Of a stretch of DNA of 64,000 nucleotides, positions 47,870 to 60,497 are shown piece by piece. The position numbers and the translations under genes are program-made. The DNA comes from Allodiplogaster sudhausi (taxonomy: Eukaryota > Nematoda > Chromadorea > Rhabditida > Diplogasteridae). Numbering within the stretch: position 1 is the first letter of the stretch; each line of letters starts with the position of its first letter. The stretch lies in contig CALZFC010000251.1 in assembly GCA_945643635.1 (NCBI GenBank), forward strand, positions 2,738,501-2,802,500, given 5' to 3'. The notes under the pieces were generated by a model. It made no database searches. It had not been told where the DNA came from and worked only from the letters and a program-made list of their open reading frames with translations.

Positions 47870-48180
47870 AGAGTGAGAGAGACTCAGTCGAGATTGTTTG
47901 GATAGCTGGGAACGTCGAACTACTGATTACAAATCGCTTTTGCATTACATTTCCTTTGTAATACGATCAAGTTTCAACGTGCTAATGTTTGGCTATTTGG
48001 GAGATTCTCGACAAAATTTGCTTAATTTACTATCATCTTGTTATACTTGCAACGCATCACAACGATAAATACATTTTCAAATTTAAAAATACTATATAAA
48101 ATTTTCTTCTAAATCTTTGAACTTTTCGAATGATGCCACATTCCTCCCCAAATCTAGAATGTCTTATGGTTAGAGAAACA
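47870..48180 (-). repeat. strongly decayed cellulase-unit remnant
   Basis: ACTCAGTCGAGATTGTTTGG and the following ~300 bp match the region just upstream of the GH5 start with many changes. No gene. 48,181-48,617 shows nothing recognisable. Confidence 0.65.
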
Positions 48181-48617
48181 CACTAGGCCTTTGATGCAAC
48201 TCAAGGACACCGAGATATTAGAAGAACTTGAATATGGTATATTGCCGCCATGACCATTCGAGTTCTTTTCTATGAGTCTTCTTCCAATCGTAGCTCATGT
48301 CACATGTCAGCGGTCTCTCATTCTCCCTTCTCACTCCTGCTATTAATTACAATTTCCCATTACTCCGATTCTCAATTTTTGCAATCGCAATTTTCATGTA
48401 TCTAAAGGAGGTCATTAAGAAAAAACTCCTTAACGATCAGCTGCCCGATAACTAAAAAGTACAGTGTAAGCAATCCACAGAAATGGTGCTATTGCCTCTC
48501 GCCTCTCTCCACAGAAACTTGTGGTTTCCACCACGGGCACGTGATCCTATGTGCTAACCATAAGCAAAACCCAGCCAATTTTGGTTGCTCGCAACATATG
48601 TGTTTATTTCAAGTGCA

Positions 48618-50069
48618 GGAGTCGAATGATATGTATGTATGTACATATGTATGTATGTTCTCATATGTATGTTTGCATATGTATTTATGTATATATGTAC
48701 ATTCATATGCATGTATGCATGTATGTACATGTCGTGCAAAATGAAATTAACTTTTGGTTTGCATAAATAATTTCATACAAAGTGAATGAAAATCAATGAA
48801 ATTTTGAAGCTTTGCTTCATTATACTGCCGGCCATACAGTTCAGTTTATTCTATTTCACTGCTGTTTTGTTCACAGAACGTTCGAAAACGCATGAAACAT
48901 CTCTCAAAAGTAACTTTTTTTTATAAAATCTATTCCTTCCACTTTCAAAAATGGCAAGCAGTCGTCTGTCTTAAGTTGGCGGCTTTACATTAGTCCGCTT
49001 CTCTGGACACACTTTCTCTGCTTCTTTCAATGCCGTTGTAATGCTGACTGTCGTTTCAGCTCACCATAAGTCTGAAAGGTACTACGATGAATGTAACTCG
49101 ACTGCAATTTTTTGATTGTGTGGTTCGAAATTTACAAACCTAGTCTATGAAAGTTTATGAAAGTGTGAACGGATAAAGAGTAAATGAAAGGTTTTTTTTT
49201 ACATTTTTTTCTTACAAATTCAGTAAGCTTCCTACTCTAACGAGTTGTGAATTGCATATCTAATGATTCACGTATTTTTTCTGTGTGTCTTTGCTATGCT
49301 AGCGTGAGAGAAACTAGATGAATGAGATCATGGAGATCGTTTAAATTTGTTCAAAAAAATTATAATTAAATTCACCTATATATGATACAGCCTGGCAGCA
49401 ATAATCGAGAAAGCTATACTCAACCTTGTTTCAACCTGCTTTCGGGGGATGTCACGGGATTCCTTCTTCGCACTCTATCCGAGTAGAAATACCGTAAATT
49501 GTGCTTTCATCGCGGAGCTCGAATAAAAGAAATCACAATTAGTAATAAAAATTCTCTTTTTTAGTAGATTTGTTCGAAAATTCTTACAATTAGTACTACT
49601 TGTGTTTTCTTTATTTTTATTTGACTCCTGGCCGGAAGCCAAATAGACGGCAATCGTTTTCGCGGGATAAACAGGAAACCCTCAAATCCCCCAGAAAGCG
49701 AAGGAAACAAGAGCTTCTCTCCTTTTATCAGAAAAGGGAAGTATGCAAATTAGTACTATGAAAAACATTGATAAGGTGTAATGAGTAACTTTTGCATAGG
49801 GTTTCTTGGCTCTACCTCTGGTAATATTAGGTGGGACATGAAAATATGGGCACTAGAGAGGTCTGTGTACTGATCATTTCAACATATACATATGTACATA
49901 AACCTAATTCGACTCAACTCGGCGTGCAACGACCTTAAAGCTATCGAGCGCAACTTATGAACCACGGAACAGAACGATATGGTTATCTGGGTTCCTCATT
50001 GTCAGCACAAAGTGCCCAGGCCGAAACCCAAATAGCGTCAGTTGCTCCCGCACTGTCGCCAATCTTTCA
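48618..50069. repeat. right chemoreceptor block, outer part
   Basis: Matches 32,338-33,745. It contains an ATGT/ATGC microsatellite at 48,630-48,730 and the old transposon-end sequence near 48,740. No gene seen. Confidence 0.7.
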
Positions 50070-51699
50070 GATTACCTCATGCATTCGGCCTGCCGTTAGC
50101 TGGTAGCTGGATGTCGACGAGCGACCCTTCGGAGCTGTGCGATGAATTCTGCAAGATTGGTGTTTCGTGTGAATCGTGCTGCTTACCTGTCACAGGGAAG
50201 CTTATATATGTATTAAATAAAATGTAGTATAACAATTTTTATATCAAAAGAGCTTCTGAAATTCCTTAAAAAATAACAACAAATAGTATATGTAGAGGAT
50301 TATGTTATAAAATCTATTGCTGCGTGTTCTTACCTGAGCAGTTGATGGCGGAAGCCTGGAATCCCAATCGCAGTAGCTAGCGGATTCAGCAAGGTTGTCA
50401 GGGAAGCCATGACAATAGATAAAGTGAGCAGCCAATTCGGAACCATGATTCCTACGGAAAATTATGCTATTATTTCCTTGTTTTAAACTTATAATTACTC
50501 ATAAAAGCTTACCGTAATTAAACAAAAAGCTGAATGCCATGTTGAATGAAAAGAGCACTGTTTCTAATATCGATTGAACGAATAGCCCAACAGTAAGCTG
50601 AAGTCGACAGTTGGAGACTGTGCCTGTGTGATTTTTGTTTTAGAAGAAAGGAAATATTTCCTAATATCTATTCTGTAATATATCGGGGCCTCCTAACTGA
50701 AGGATTGAAAGTTCTTGAAGGATCTTCGAGAATGTAACAAGTAAATGAGTACGTAGGAATTGCATGCAAGCGTGACAAGAGCTTGCGCCATCAGATAACC
50801 ATTGAAAATCTGCAATTCAATTGTAGGTCAAGTGTTGTTTAAATTATATATATATATATATATATACATAAGTATGTGTAATAATAATAATAAAAGATAA
50901 AATACCAACAATTAGCGACCCTGGCCATGTAATATAAACGAAGAGAGGGCACTCGTCACTTTGAGCTGCAGTTCCGACGGGAATAGACAAGGCTCCGTAG
51001 ACCAACTGATAAACTTACTTGTGTGTTACAAGTACAAATTTACATCAATTGCAAAGTTCAACCAGGGGCGATGAGAGAAGAAATGTTAGAAGTATTTGTT
51101 TCTTCATTGACGCTTTCACTTGGTGAATAATGCAAAGATAACGGATTAGAGCGATGGCCTTAAAAAAAATTTATTTTGAGTTTAGATTTATAGTGCTTTA
51201 TGATATGGGAACAATTGACAAAAAAAGAAGTTTAAAAAACGAACTGTGCATATGCTTGACTGGCAATTTTGAGTGACATCGGCGAAGTGTTTGAGTGAAG
51301 AGCAGAGGAGAACGGATAGTTGAATCGGAGACGGTCTCCAAAGAATCGCCATAAGAATGAAGAAGTTGAAGGCATTAATGGGTAAAGTCACAGCGAAGCC
51401 TCCGTACGTCAAATAAACAATTGACATCTAAATTTTCCGTTTTATCGTTTTAATTAATACCATTAGCAAAAGAAACTGTTTCTTTGCAATGATAGAAAAT
51501 TCAATAATAAATGGTTTCTAAGGAATAGTGTCATTAAAAAAGCCACCTTGTACCTCCTGAAAAGATTCGGCTTGCGTGAAATCATTATGGATAGACCGAT
51601 GACGCAAATGATTCCTGCTCCTTTGGCGATGAGATTTCGAATAACTGCTGGCAAATAATCCGGACTGAAGGGGTGCAATTCATAATAAAGCTGCTCCAT
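50070..51699 (-). pseudogene. chemoreceptor gene copy, right block, probably non-functional
   Basis: Exons parallel the intact receptor: 51,547-51,699 (MEQLYYELHPFSPDYL), 51,245-51,427 (TM2-TM3), ~50,900-51,158, then TM5, TM6 and TM7 exons down to ~50,345, and a C-tail exon near 50,075-50,180. The exon 3 acceptor is intact here. However, exon 3 has an in-frame TAA at about 51,016, avoidable only by an implausibly short intron, and the C-tail exon opens with TAA where the intact gene has TAT. Likely a pseudogene, or a differently spliced gene. Confidence 0.6.
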
Positions 51700-54343
51700 T
51701 TCCTCAAAAATGTAATGTCTCGTACTTCCCTCGGGGGATGCCCGAACGGGAAAGAATGAAAGAGATGTAGCGGTAACATGTATTTTGGAATAAGAAGAAT
51801 AAATAAGAGAAGTGTATCCATTGCATTATGCTAATATACAGAGAGAAGTTATGGTGAGAAGAGTAGAGAGACATAGAGCTATGTATGAGAAGAACTTTTT
51901 ATCGATCTCATTGTTCTTAGAGATAGGGAGGATTGTGTATGGGGGGAAAAGTGAGAGAGAGAGATAGAGAGAGAGAGAGCAAAGAAAGTTTGAGTGCTGA
52001 GAGTGCTGGGTAGAGAGGGATGGAATGCGAGTGTCCAGGCGGAAGAGGCGGGAAGTGGCCATCTGCCGAGTGGATGGAACAAGTCGGCTAATTGTAAGCC
52101 CTGAGGTTATTTGCAAGTGTGGGGCGTGGCTTATTCTTCGGAGAGAGAGGGGGGGAGAGAGAGGTTAAGAACGAATATATCCCGACATCTGCCTCCTGGA
52201 CATGCAAATGAAAGACATGAGAGAGAGAGAGAGAGTAGTGAAGGAAACATGAACGATTTGTCAATTGATCTTGAACTTGCTAGGAAAAGATTTGGAAGAG
52301 AAGGAGGAGTGAGGTATACAACAAACAGCACACACACATGTGTAAGATACTTGAGCTGAGAGATAAATAATTGAAATACTCAAAGGAATTACACATTATA
52401 TGACAAACGATCCACTGTAAAAGTGCGTATGTTAACTAAATACTTTTCAATTAGAACAAAGTATGAACGAAATTCAAATGCCATTGTGAAATACATTTTA
52501 AAAAAATGATTGAAGAATGCTGTAAAGTTTCAGTTTCTAAGGAAACAAGCGCTTTATTTCAACGCGGCGGCGATGGTGAAGAATTGAGACTAACGCTTTC
52601 TTCTCACAATCAGCAAAAGCACCTGCACTTTCTGCCGTCTCTTGCCTCTTTTTCTTTTAGAACTAACTCTCTCTCTCTCTTCCATTCTCTCTCTTTCTCG
52701 GAGAACAAACTCTCAATTCGCAAGAAAATTAATCAATTAATCGCCTTTTTTAATCGACAAAATTTTTCGCAGTTTTGAGTTAAAACATTGAATGTCAAAT
52801 TTTAGTCTAATAAAATATGCAGAACAAAAACTGTCTAACCGCGGTCGTTGTATCTAGAAGTTGAAGAGATACAAATCATAGATACTCTACGCTTCTAACA
52901 ATTAGAAATCTATAATAGTAATTAAAATTTAGTGTGGTAATCTTATGGTACAATGAGTTATCGTACATTTACGTTATGTACATATATGTTCGCATACAAA
53001 ACCACCCAACATTATGGGGTCACGAATGCAGTCAATATGTTTATATATTCTTAAGATTCTCTGGTACTGTGGCTCATGGAAGCAATTGTTTGGACAATGT
53101 TTATGTTTTATGGAATCATCATTTTATCTCTACCGAATGCCTGCAATAACACCTCTCAAAATACATCCAATGTTTTACTATTTTATGTGTTCTTGAAAAT
53201 GAATTTTTCTTCGGAACATATACTTTAGTCTACTTTAAAAACGTAGGTCGGAAAAACAAACATTTACAGTTTAAGTGCATCATCGCATAGTCATTGCAAA
53301 ATGTGCTGACTATTTTTCTGACCAGCAGTTGAGCAGATGGTGAGCAGTTTAAATGATATTTTTTATGGAGAGATTTTAAATAACGAACTAATGTCAAGCA
53401 ATATATAAATAAGAATTAATTATGCTGAGATGGAATAACATGCTTATGTGTACCATTCTTGGCATGTATGTATATTTTTATATCAATGAATGTTCAACAA
53501 TACTTCACAGTTGCAGAAAGAAATAGCGAATTGCAGAAAGTGAATGCAATTCCACTGCAATTCTTTTATTAGACCGTACCGTTTGAAATTTTACGAAAAT
53601 GGATTATGAAAGTAAAGCCTATATATAAAACATGTTTATCCTGTTTCTTAGGAAATCGTTCTGATTCCTACAGTCACGAATCATGAAGTGCACATCCGAT
53701 GATTCACTTCTGTCTCTGTGTGTCTTTGCCGTACTACCGTGTGAGAATCTTGCTGACAGAGAGCGTGAGAGTGTAGGCAAAAGTTCTTTAATCATTGAAA
53801 TTTATTCCTGATAAAAACTATCATAATTCCAAGTAACGTTAATGAAATTAATTTACGTTAATGTGACACTGAATTCACAACAGGAAACAATCTGCGAAAG
53901 AGGTACACGTATCTGCGTCCGGTTCTGGGAACGTTCTAGAAAGAGTATTCCGAAAGGTGCTGACTTCTACCCTTGAGATCTGGAATTTCCTGGAACATTT
54001 CGGAAGTGTAATATATATATAATAAAAGATAAAATACCAACACCTAGCGATCCTGACTTTGTTATATTAACAAGGAGAGGGCCCTAGTCAGTTATAATTA
54101 GAGCTTCAGTTCCGACAAAAATATAGAGCACGCCTTTCCAATGTGAAAATGCAAGGTGCCATGGGAATGAGGAACGAATTAAGAGATATAATTTACAAGT
54201 TAGCTACTTTAAATGACATAGTGAGAGCCTCCATTGCAAAGTTGATGGTCGGCCATATAACATCTCTGTATTATCCTTTATATAATGAATCCGAGCGCAC
54301 GTTACATTGATTGATTGATTGAATAGTTAACCTTTTTGAGGAA
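51700..54343. repeat. spacer between divergent right-block receptors
   Basis: Counterpart of 41,841-44,455. Contains GA-rich tracts (51,950-51,980 and 52,140-52,165) and the GTGTCTTTGCCG repeat near 53,720. No gene seen. As the shared upstream region of two divergent receptors it should hold their promoters, but no motif stands out. Confidence 0.55.
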
Positions 54344-55923
54344 ATGAAGCAACTTTTCTATGAATTGCACCCCTTCGATCCGGATTATTTGCCGGCAGTT
54401 ATTCGAAATCTTATCGCCAAAGGAGCTGGAATCATTTGTGTCATCGGTTTATCGATAATGATTTCACGCAAGCCGAATCTATTCAGGATGTACAAGGTCT
54501 GTTTTTATTATAACATTTTCTTACAACATATTTACTTATATAGTTGCAATGAACAACTTTATTTTGAGTATTGTATTAATTAAAAAGATAAAATGGAAAA
54601 TTTAGATGTCAATCGTTTATTTGACGTACGGAGGCTTCGCGGTGACCATCCCCATTATTGCCTTCAATGCCCTAATTCTTATTGCGATTCTCTGGAAACC
54701 ATCTCCGATTCAAATATCTGTTCTCCTCTGCTCTTCACTCAAACACTTCGCCGATGTCACTCAAAATTGCCAGTCAAGCATCTGTGCAGTCAGTTGTTTT
54801 TAACTTGTTTTATGTCCATTGAAAGCAACACATAAAGCAGTATAACTCATTTGCCAAAATAAATTAATAAACAACTTTTGTTAAGGCCATGTCAATTATC
54901 CGCTATCTCTGCATTATTCACAAAATGAAAGCGTCACTGAAGCAACAAATTCTTCTAACATTTCTTCTCTCATCGCCCCTGGTCGAACTTTGCAATTGTT
55001 CTTTTTATTTCTATTGTAACAACCAAGTAAGCTTTTTTCAGTTGGTCTACGAAGTCTTGTCTATTCTCCTTGGAACAGAAGCTCCAAATGACGAATGTCC
55101 TCTCTTCGTTCACATAACATGGCCTGGGTCACAAAATGTTGGTATTTTAATTTTTATTATATATATATTATATATATTTTAAAAAAAAACTCGTCCTACA
55201 ACTCAATTACAGATGTTCAACGGCTATCTGATGGCGCAAGCCCTTGTCACGCTTGCATGCAATTCCTACGTACTCATTTACTTGTTACGTTCTCGACGAT
55301 CCTTCCAAACAACTAGTTAGTCTCTGACATGTATAAAAACATATAATGAAGTTAGAGGTAAAATTTCTTTACTCCAAAAAAAACAAACTACAAACACGCA
55401 GGCAAAGGTTCCAACTGTCGGCTTCAGCTTGCCGTTGGCCTGTTCGCTCAGTCGATATTAGAAGCAGTGTTATTTTCATTCAATATGGCATTCACCTTTC
55501 TGTTTAATTTCGGTAAGTTGTTAACTATAATTATAAATTAGAAACAAAATGATAGAATAAACTTCTTTAGGAATCATGGTCCCGAACTGGCAGATGACTT
55601 TGTTTGTTATAATGGCTTCCCTGACAACCTTTCTGAATCCGCTAGCAGCCGCAATTGGGATTCCTGCGTTCCGGTATCAATTGCGCAGGCAAGAACTCAC
55701 AACACTCAACATAAAAATGTATCATAATAAGTTCAGCCGCTGTAAACTTTAGCCGCTCTATTGATGTAAAATTGCTATACTACATTTTATATTATATATA
55801 AGGTTCAGGTATGCAGCACGAATCACACAAAACACCAATCTTTCAGAATTCATCACACAGCTCCGAAAGTTCGCTCTTCTACACCCAGCTACCAGATATC
55901 GGCAAGCCGAATACATGAGGTAA
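54344..55923 (+). CDS. 7TM chemoreceptor, the only intact copy of the local family
   Basis: Seven in-phase exons (54,344-54,496; 54,606-54,788; 54,886-55,137; 55,213-55,315; 55,402-55,512; 55,571-55,688; 55,809-55,923) give 344 residues with seven hydrophobic segments. TM1 holds GAGIICVIGLSIMI. TM7 ends TFLNPLAAAIGIPAFRY, the Asn/Asp-Pro and Arg pattern of Str-like nematode receptors. The tail includes ITQNTNLSEFITQLRK. The last intron starts with GC. Expected in sensory cilia; ligand unknown. It is divergently paired with the copy at 50,070-51,699, and its truncated twin lies at 44,458. Confidence 0.83.
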
Positions 55924-57452
55924 TCTGAACGGTTGACTTCAGTCTGAACGCAGTGAGCAACTGACGCTATTTGGGTTTCGGCCTTGTTCTAGTCATCCTC
56001 CAGGGTACTGTAACGTTTTCTTCCGTGGTTCATGAGTTGTGTCCTATCGAGCTGAGTCGAATTTTATATAAAAGGGTCTATAAGACCCTCGGTGACGAGA
56101 CGCACAGACAGTTCTAGTGTCCTATTTTTCGTGTCCCACCTTTATTAGAGTGCTCGTGAAAAGCGGCTACGTCAGATTGTTTGCTGTTGTGAATTTACAA
56201 TTTTATTTGTAATTATGATCGCTTTTATCTGGAATAAATTTCAATGATTAACGAACTTTTGCCTGCACTCTCGTGCTCTCTTTCAGCGAGTTTCTCTCAC
56301 GTTGACACGGCAAAGACACATTCATGAGTATAAAAAGGCTAGAAAAGAATATTAGACGTGAGCATGCACTTCCGTCTCGTTGATCACAGAGACCAGTTTA
56401 TTATTCCCATGCTAGACTCATATCAAAAAGCAACTTTTTGGAAATAATAGACTCCGACGTACATAAAATCTATGATTTTACCACCTATGCGAATTTGCAT
56501 AAATTTGCATAGTTCCGACTAAGAAAACATTTTTCCCATTCGCTTTTCAAACATGACCACTCAATTATACGTCAGTACGAGTGGAGCATATTGCGCAGAG
56601 AGAAGCTATATGAATGCTATTTAGAGTTCCTTGGATATTCAAAATACCAAGTCAGGATCCCAATATTAGTGCCATCTAGGGTATTTTTTTAAGGAACTCT
56701 TCCCTTTAACCAAAGTAACTAAATGAGCATTAATTTGCATAGTACTAATTTGACATAGAAAGTTTAATAAAAGCTTGGAACCCTTGTGTCTCCCATGCAC
56801 CGGGGAACAGAAAGAAATATTTCTCTGGGCGAATATAAATACCGGGTCAAATAACTGCTCACCCTCTCAGCTCATCTTACGGGAAATCTGTCATAAAGCT
56901 CTTGAAAGTCTGAAAAATTAACTTGCCCACCCTGGACGATTTGTCGTATGGGGGTAGTCTCAAAAGGAAGTCTATAGTTCATTGTCACCTCAACCTGTTC
57001 ATGAGGTCATACAATAGTTCCCGTGTCCGCGATTATTTATGCGTGTATACGAGAGTGAAAGTGCCGATCACTTTTTCGAAAGAAATATATGACACTCAAT
57101 TCGTCCTTCTTTCCAATGTCACCTTGTATATTCGCATGGGAAGGTATCTGACATACATGTAGACATATGTATGTATGTTCACATAATAATTCCATAGAAA
57201 GTTCACATAATACACTGGGATATCTCTTTGCTGATTTTCGCCCTTCCTTAGTAATGATTGTGCACTTTGTGCAAGTTCAAAGTATTCTTTAAATAAAATT
57301 AACTTGAACGGATATAACTTATCAAAACCCGTCAAATATGCAATGGAGGTAATTGAGGATAAATCTTTTAAGATTCATAATCATTAAAATGATTCCTTAT
57401 TCCGTTGGAAAGTTCAATTTATGAACAAGAATTAATGCACCCTGGGAAGAGC
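55924..57452. other. intergenic; inverted copy of receptor 3' flank, LTR-like stretch
   Basis: 55,924-56,060 is similar, in inverted orientation, to the receptor flank near 49,990-50,070. 56,065-56,250 has a TATAAAAG box followed by an AATAAA, an arrangement seen in LTRs, but no target duplication was found. 56,270-56,330 is an inverted copy of the repeat at 43,820. The rest is unremarkable. Confidence 0.45.
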
Positions 57453-58045
57453 TTAAAGGAGGTAGTAAATGATGGAAATCCATGTGATAACGGCTGCAAG
57501 TGCAATCACAACGGAGCTAGCGATGAAGATGCACTGAACCTGAAATTATTATAGATTTAAAGAATCGCAAATTAATTCCTTTTTTTGTATACTTACTGTA
57601 CAACTTCGATAATCATACGAGCAAAATAATATCATAAAAAAATTTGAAATCGTAGAATCCTTACGGTCGACGAATACAAGCGCTCCGTTTCATTCGAGCA
57701 GTTCTCTGTCGAAAAGCTCAAGTCTTTCGTAGCGGAACTGATTTCGAAATAAGTTAAAATTTGAGGGTTCCCCCAAACTTTGCCTTCATATGTTTATATT
57801 TAAACCCTGTTTCCGTTATTTCGGTTTTTTCATTTCTTTGATTTCATCTCTGTGAAGTTGAAGACGTCCCCGACTGCAATAGAGTAGTGAATTTTTCAAA
57901 TTCGTGTTTCAATTGGAGGAAATGCGGTAAATGTGAAGGGAACTAAGCGTTCTCTCCTCACCTGGACTGTGTCTGCGGAGCTTACCGGGGAGTAGACATC
58001 GTTGAATTCGACAGAGGCGCCGATGCATCAGTGACCGTGGTAGAG
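57453..58045 (-). CDS. small Ser/Thr-rich single-pass membrane protein (3' exons)
   Basis: Three in-phase exons (57,986-58,045; 57,665-57,737; 57,453-57,539) encode a Ser/Thr/Asn-rich segment (STTVTDASAPLSNSTMSTP, then ENCSNETERLYSST). This is followed by a C-terminal membrane helix starting VQCIFIASSVVIALAAVI and a stop at 57,453-57,455. Several NxS/T sites fit an extracellular or lumenal stalk. The upstream exon was not found. The layout, with a phase-0 intron directly before the helix exon, matches the palindrome genes at 59,567 and 60,569, so they are probably diverged paralogues. Confidence 0.6.
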
Positions 58046-58469
58046 CTGCAATATATTATTCACAAATACAAACTTATGTATATAAATATGAAGATTATTG
58101 CAGAAGGCGTGAGGTTATGCTTAATTCATATGCGCAACTACTAAATTTTTTCTAGTATTCCAAATTAAGAAGAATCATTTTCCTTTCGAAGACCATTATT
58201 CGGTTACCCTCCTTCACTATGAGTTCGTATTTAAAATATTAGTGTCATAATCAGTGTTTATCTTTTAAAGCTTTCAACAGTATTCCAAAGAATATTGTTT
58301 GGTTTGAAAATCGAATCAATATCTAAAACGATTGTGATCGTGACATTTTGGTCGAGATTTCGGATGGAATGAACGTTGAAGGACGCGTTTCCTTAGGCGA
58401 CGTTGTATTTAAATGAATTCAAAACGGGGCTAATTCTAAATATTTGTTTGTTTTGTTTTAAATGTATCC

Positions 58470-58640
58470 TGACGAATTTCCTCCAGTGCAGTCGTCGAGA
58501 TGAATGCGGTCTTCGTCGTCAAGGTAGAGGAGGCCATGAAGAAGCGACTGCTCGCCCTCCTCCCAGAGGCTCTCGCTCAGACGGTGAAAAATTATTGTTA
58601 GTATCGAATGCGGCAGAATTTCAGAAAATCTGGAAGATTG
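58470..58640 (+). other. exon-like segment duplicated at 60,085-60,260
   Basis: An open stretch reading VVKVEEAMKKRLLALLP is repeated in the palindrome loop (VVKVEEAMKKRRLALLP), with codon-like conservation. No family recognised and no complete gene could be built. Confidence 0.4.
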
Positions 58641-58805
58641 CGAACGTTTTTAAATGCATTCGTTGTAAGACAGCCCTGGAGATTTCTAGATCAAAACAAG
58701 ATAAATTTAATGGCGCTTCATTAAATACGACACTTCAGTTGGAGAGGGTTAATATTCTATCGGACAGAATATGGGGAATGATTTTTGTCTATGAATCCTT
58801 CTCAG

Positions 58806-58960
58806 ATCCAACGAAGAGCTCGGCCCACAGCTGCGGAGTCGGCGGAAAATGGCGCAGCCTCACGAGCGATTCCGTCACTGAAGAAGTCATTCCGACGCTG
58901 CTCATATGCTATCCGACCATTTCTTGTGATATTGACGAAATCGATTTTCTTAAGGCGTAG
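58806..58960 (+). pseudogene. orphan last exon of the sushi-like gene (palindrome left arm)
   Basis: DPTKSSAHSCGVGGKWRSL and onwards match exon 44 of the giant gene after a CAG acceptor. The stop codon after LLIC has become TAT, so reading runs on to FLKA-stop. No upstream sushi-like exons precede it here, so it was carried along with the palindrome. Confidence 0.85.
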
Positions 58961-59339
58961 AAATACTTTTATAACGAGCTGACGATAAATCAAGGATGAT
59001 CAGATTTCTGTTTTTTTTTTACGAATTACTTGATGATCTGATTACAAATCACAGAAAATAGAAACATTGATTCAAATCAATTTCTCTTCATGGAATATGC
59101 AATATGTTGCTGTAGGGTAATTCAACAACTGAAGTTTTGAAATTCTTTTGGATTTTACAGCGAAATTCGCACTTCAACAAGGGATAGAGGAGTAAGAATT
59201 AGATAGGAACACGAGGGTTTAGAATGAGAGGCTAGTGGAGTCGTCGTAACAGCTGCGCATTTGAAACAATGCGCACAGTTTTACAGAGTTTACGAATTTT
59301 GGACACACTCAGCTGAATGAAATACGAGTAAATATTTCA

Positions 59340-59506
59340 GTGATGATCAGTCTTAGCAGCCAGAACACTGAATTAGCCAACGACAACAACCAAAAACACC
59401 GAAATGCGCCTGCGAGCATTCTGGTGAGAAGAATTTCGTACGAAGACAACAACAATGATACCAATACCGAGAAGCTATTACAAAGAATAGGTCATATCGA
59501 ATAATG
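59340..59506 (+). other. possible exon, duplicated in both palindrome arms
   Basis: After a TTTCAG acceptor an open stretch (MISLSSQNTELANDNNQKHR to LLQRIGHIE-stop) is hydrophilic and Asn-rich. The other arm has it at 61,018-61,184 on the minus strand with an Asp-to-Tyr change. No upstream partner found. Confidence 0.35.
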
Positions 59507-59566
59507 TAATAAACGTCTCTATATGGCAGTATTCACTTATGTAGTACATGTATTTCGTAAATCCTA

Positions 59567-59955
59567 GTCAGAACAATTCTCCTTTATCTATGAACGAGCT
59601 TAAGCGTAGACTACGTAGATGTGCAGGGATGTAGCAATCAAAGAAACGACGGTAGTCAAAACAGCCACCAAAGCTACGTAAAAGTCCTGAAAGAATATCT
59701 GAAATCACAGTTAATTCTAAGTTTTCCGATTCACTTCATGGCATGGGAATTTGTTCAGAAGAAAAGAAAGACGCTGACCGGACTGGACCACATGCTTTCC
59801 TCCGGTGGCATTGTCGGAACTTCGATATTTGACTCGGGACTTTTGGTGGAATCTTCCTGAGCGGCCTTCTGCTGGCTGACTGATTTGGTCGTCGTGGAAG
59901 TGGGCATCTTTTGTCTGAAAGTTGTAGAGTGGTCCACGTCCTCACGAGTGGCCAT
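59567..59955 (-). CDS. small single-pass membrane protein, palindrome left copy
   Basis: Exon 1 59,779-59,955 (start MATREDVDHSTTFRQKMPTS) and exon 2 59,567-59,686 encode 98 residues. A polar Ser/Thr/Pro/Glu-rich N-terminal region is followed by a hydrophobic helix (YVALVAVLTTVVSLIA) and a short basic tail. The start codon follows a poly-T/AG acceptor directly, as expected for a trans-spliced leader site. The exon 1 donor (GTCAGC) is weak, and an alternative acceptor adds four residues. Mirror image of the gene at 60,569. Family not recognised. Confidence 0.6.
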
Positions 59956-60026
59956 GGTGGAACTAAAAAAAAAGAACGTGAATACATTGTGCAACATCGG
60001 CATTGAAGTTAGGCAGCCATCTTCAA

Positions 60027-60497
60027 AGAAAAAATATCAACTCGTATCTAAGACTATGTAATTCTTAATATTGGTTTTTAATGTATCCTGACGAATCTCT
60101 GCCAGCGCATTCGTCGAGATCTCTGCCAGCGCATTCGCTCCTCGTCGTCAAGGTAGAGGAGGCCATGAAGAAGCGACGGCTCGCCCTCCTCCCAGTGGCT
60201 GTCGCTCGGACGGGCCCACCTGGCCTTATTGTTAATATCGAATGCGGCAAACATCCGACTTTTAAAAGTGTCCTAAAGTTCATACAAAGTTAGCATTGAT
60301 TCCAGTGTAAGTAATTCTAAAAGTTGGGCTTAAAGGAAGTCTCCGGCGAATGTTGGGGGAAGCAATTCAAAATAGGCATTTGAACCATGAAGTGTCCCGC
60401 ACGGAAGGGCCTCAAGCTGCCACTGGCTAAAATATGCCTAGTTCTCACAGAAATTTGTGGTCAAAAAATTGCATAGGGAGCTGACCTATTGAGAATA
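60027..60497. other. 471-bp palindrome loop
   Basis: Unique to the centre between the arms. It contains the second copy of the VVKVEEAMKKR segment at 60,085-60,260, with an internal 18-bp duplication (ATCTCTGCCAGCGCATTC). Confidence 0.8.

Larger units (their letters stand above)
58690..60026. repeat. left arm of 1,337-bp inverted repeat
   Basis: Reverse complement of 60,498-61,834; paired positions always sum to 120,524, so the arms have no net indel. Only a few substitutions were seen. The arm carries an orphan terminal exon of the sushi-like gene, a possible exon (59,340-59,506) and a small membrane protein gene. Confidence 0.93.

Noticed and set aside
54980..55040. Tiny 15-26-nt intron in receptor exon 3
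   Set aside because: Too short for splicing; the plus-strand gene reads straight through in frame, so no intron was called there.
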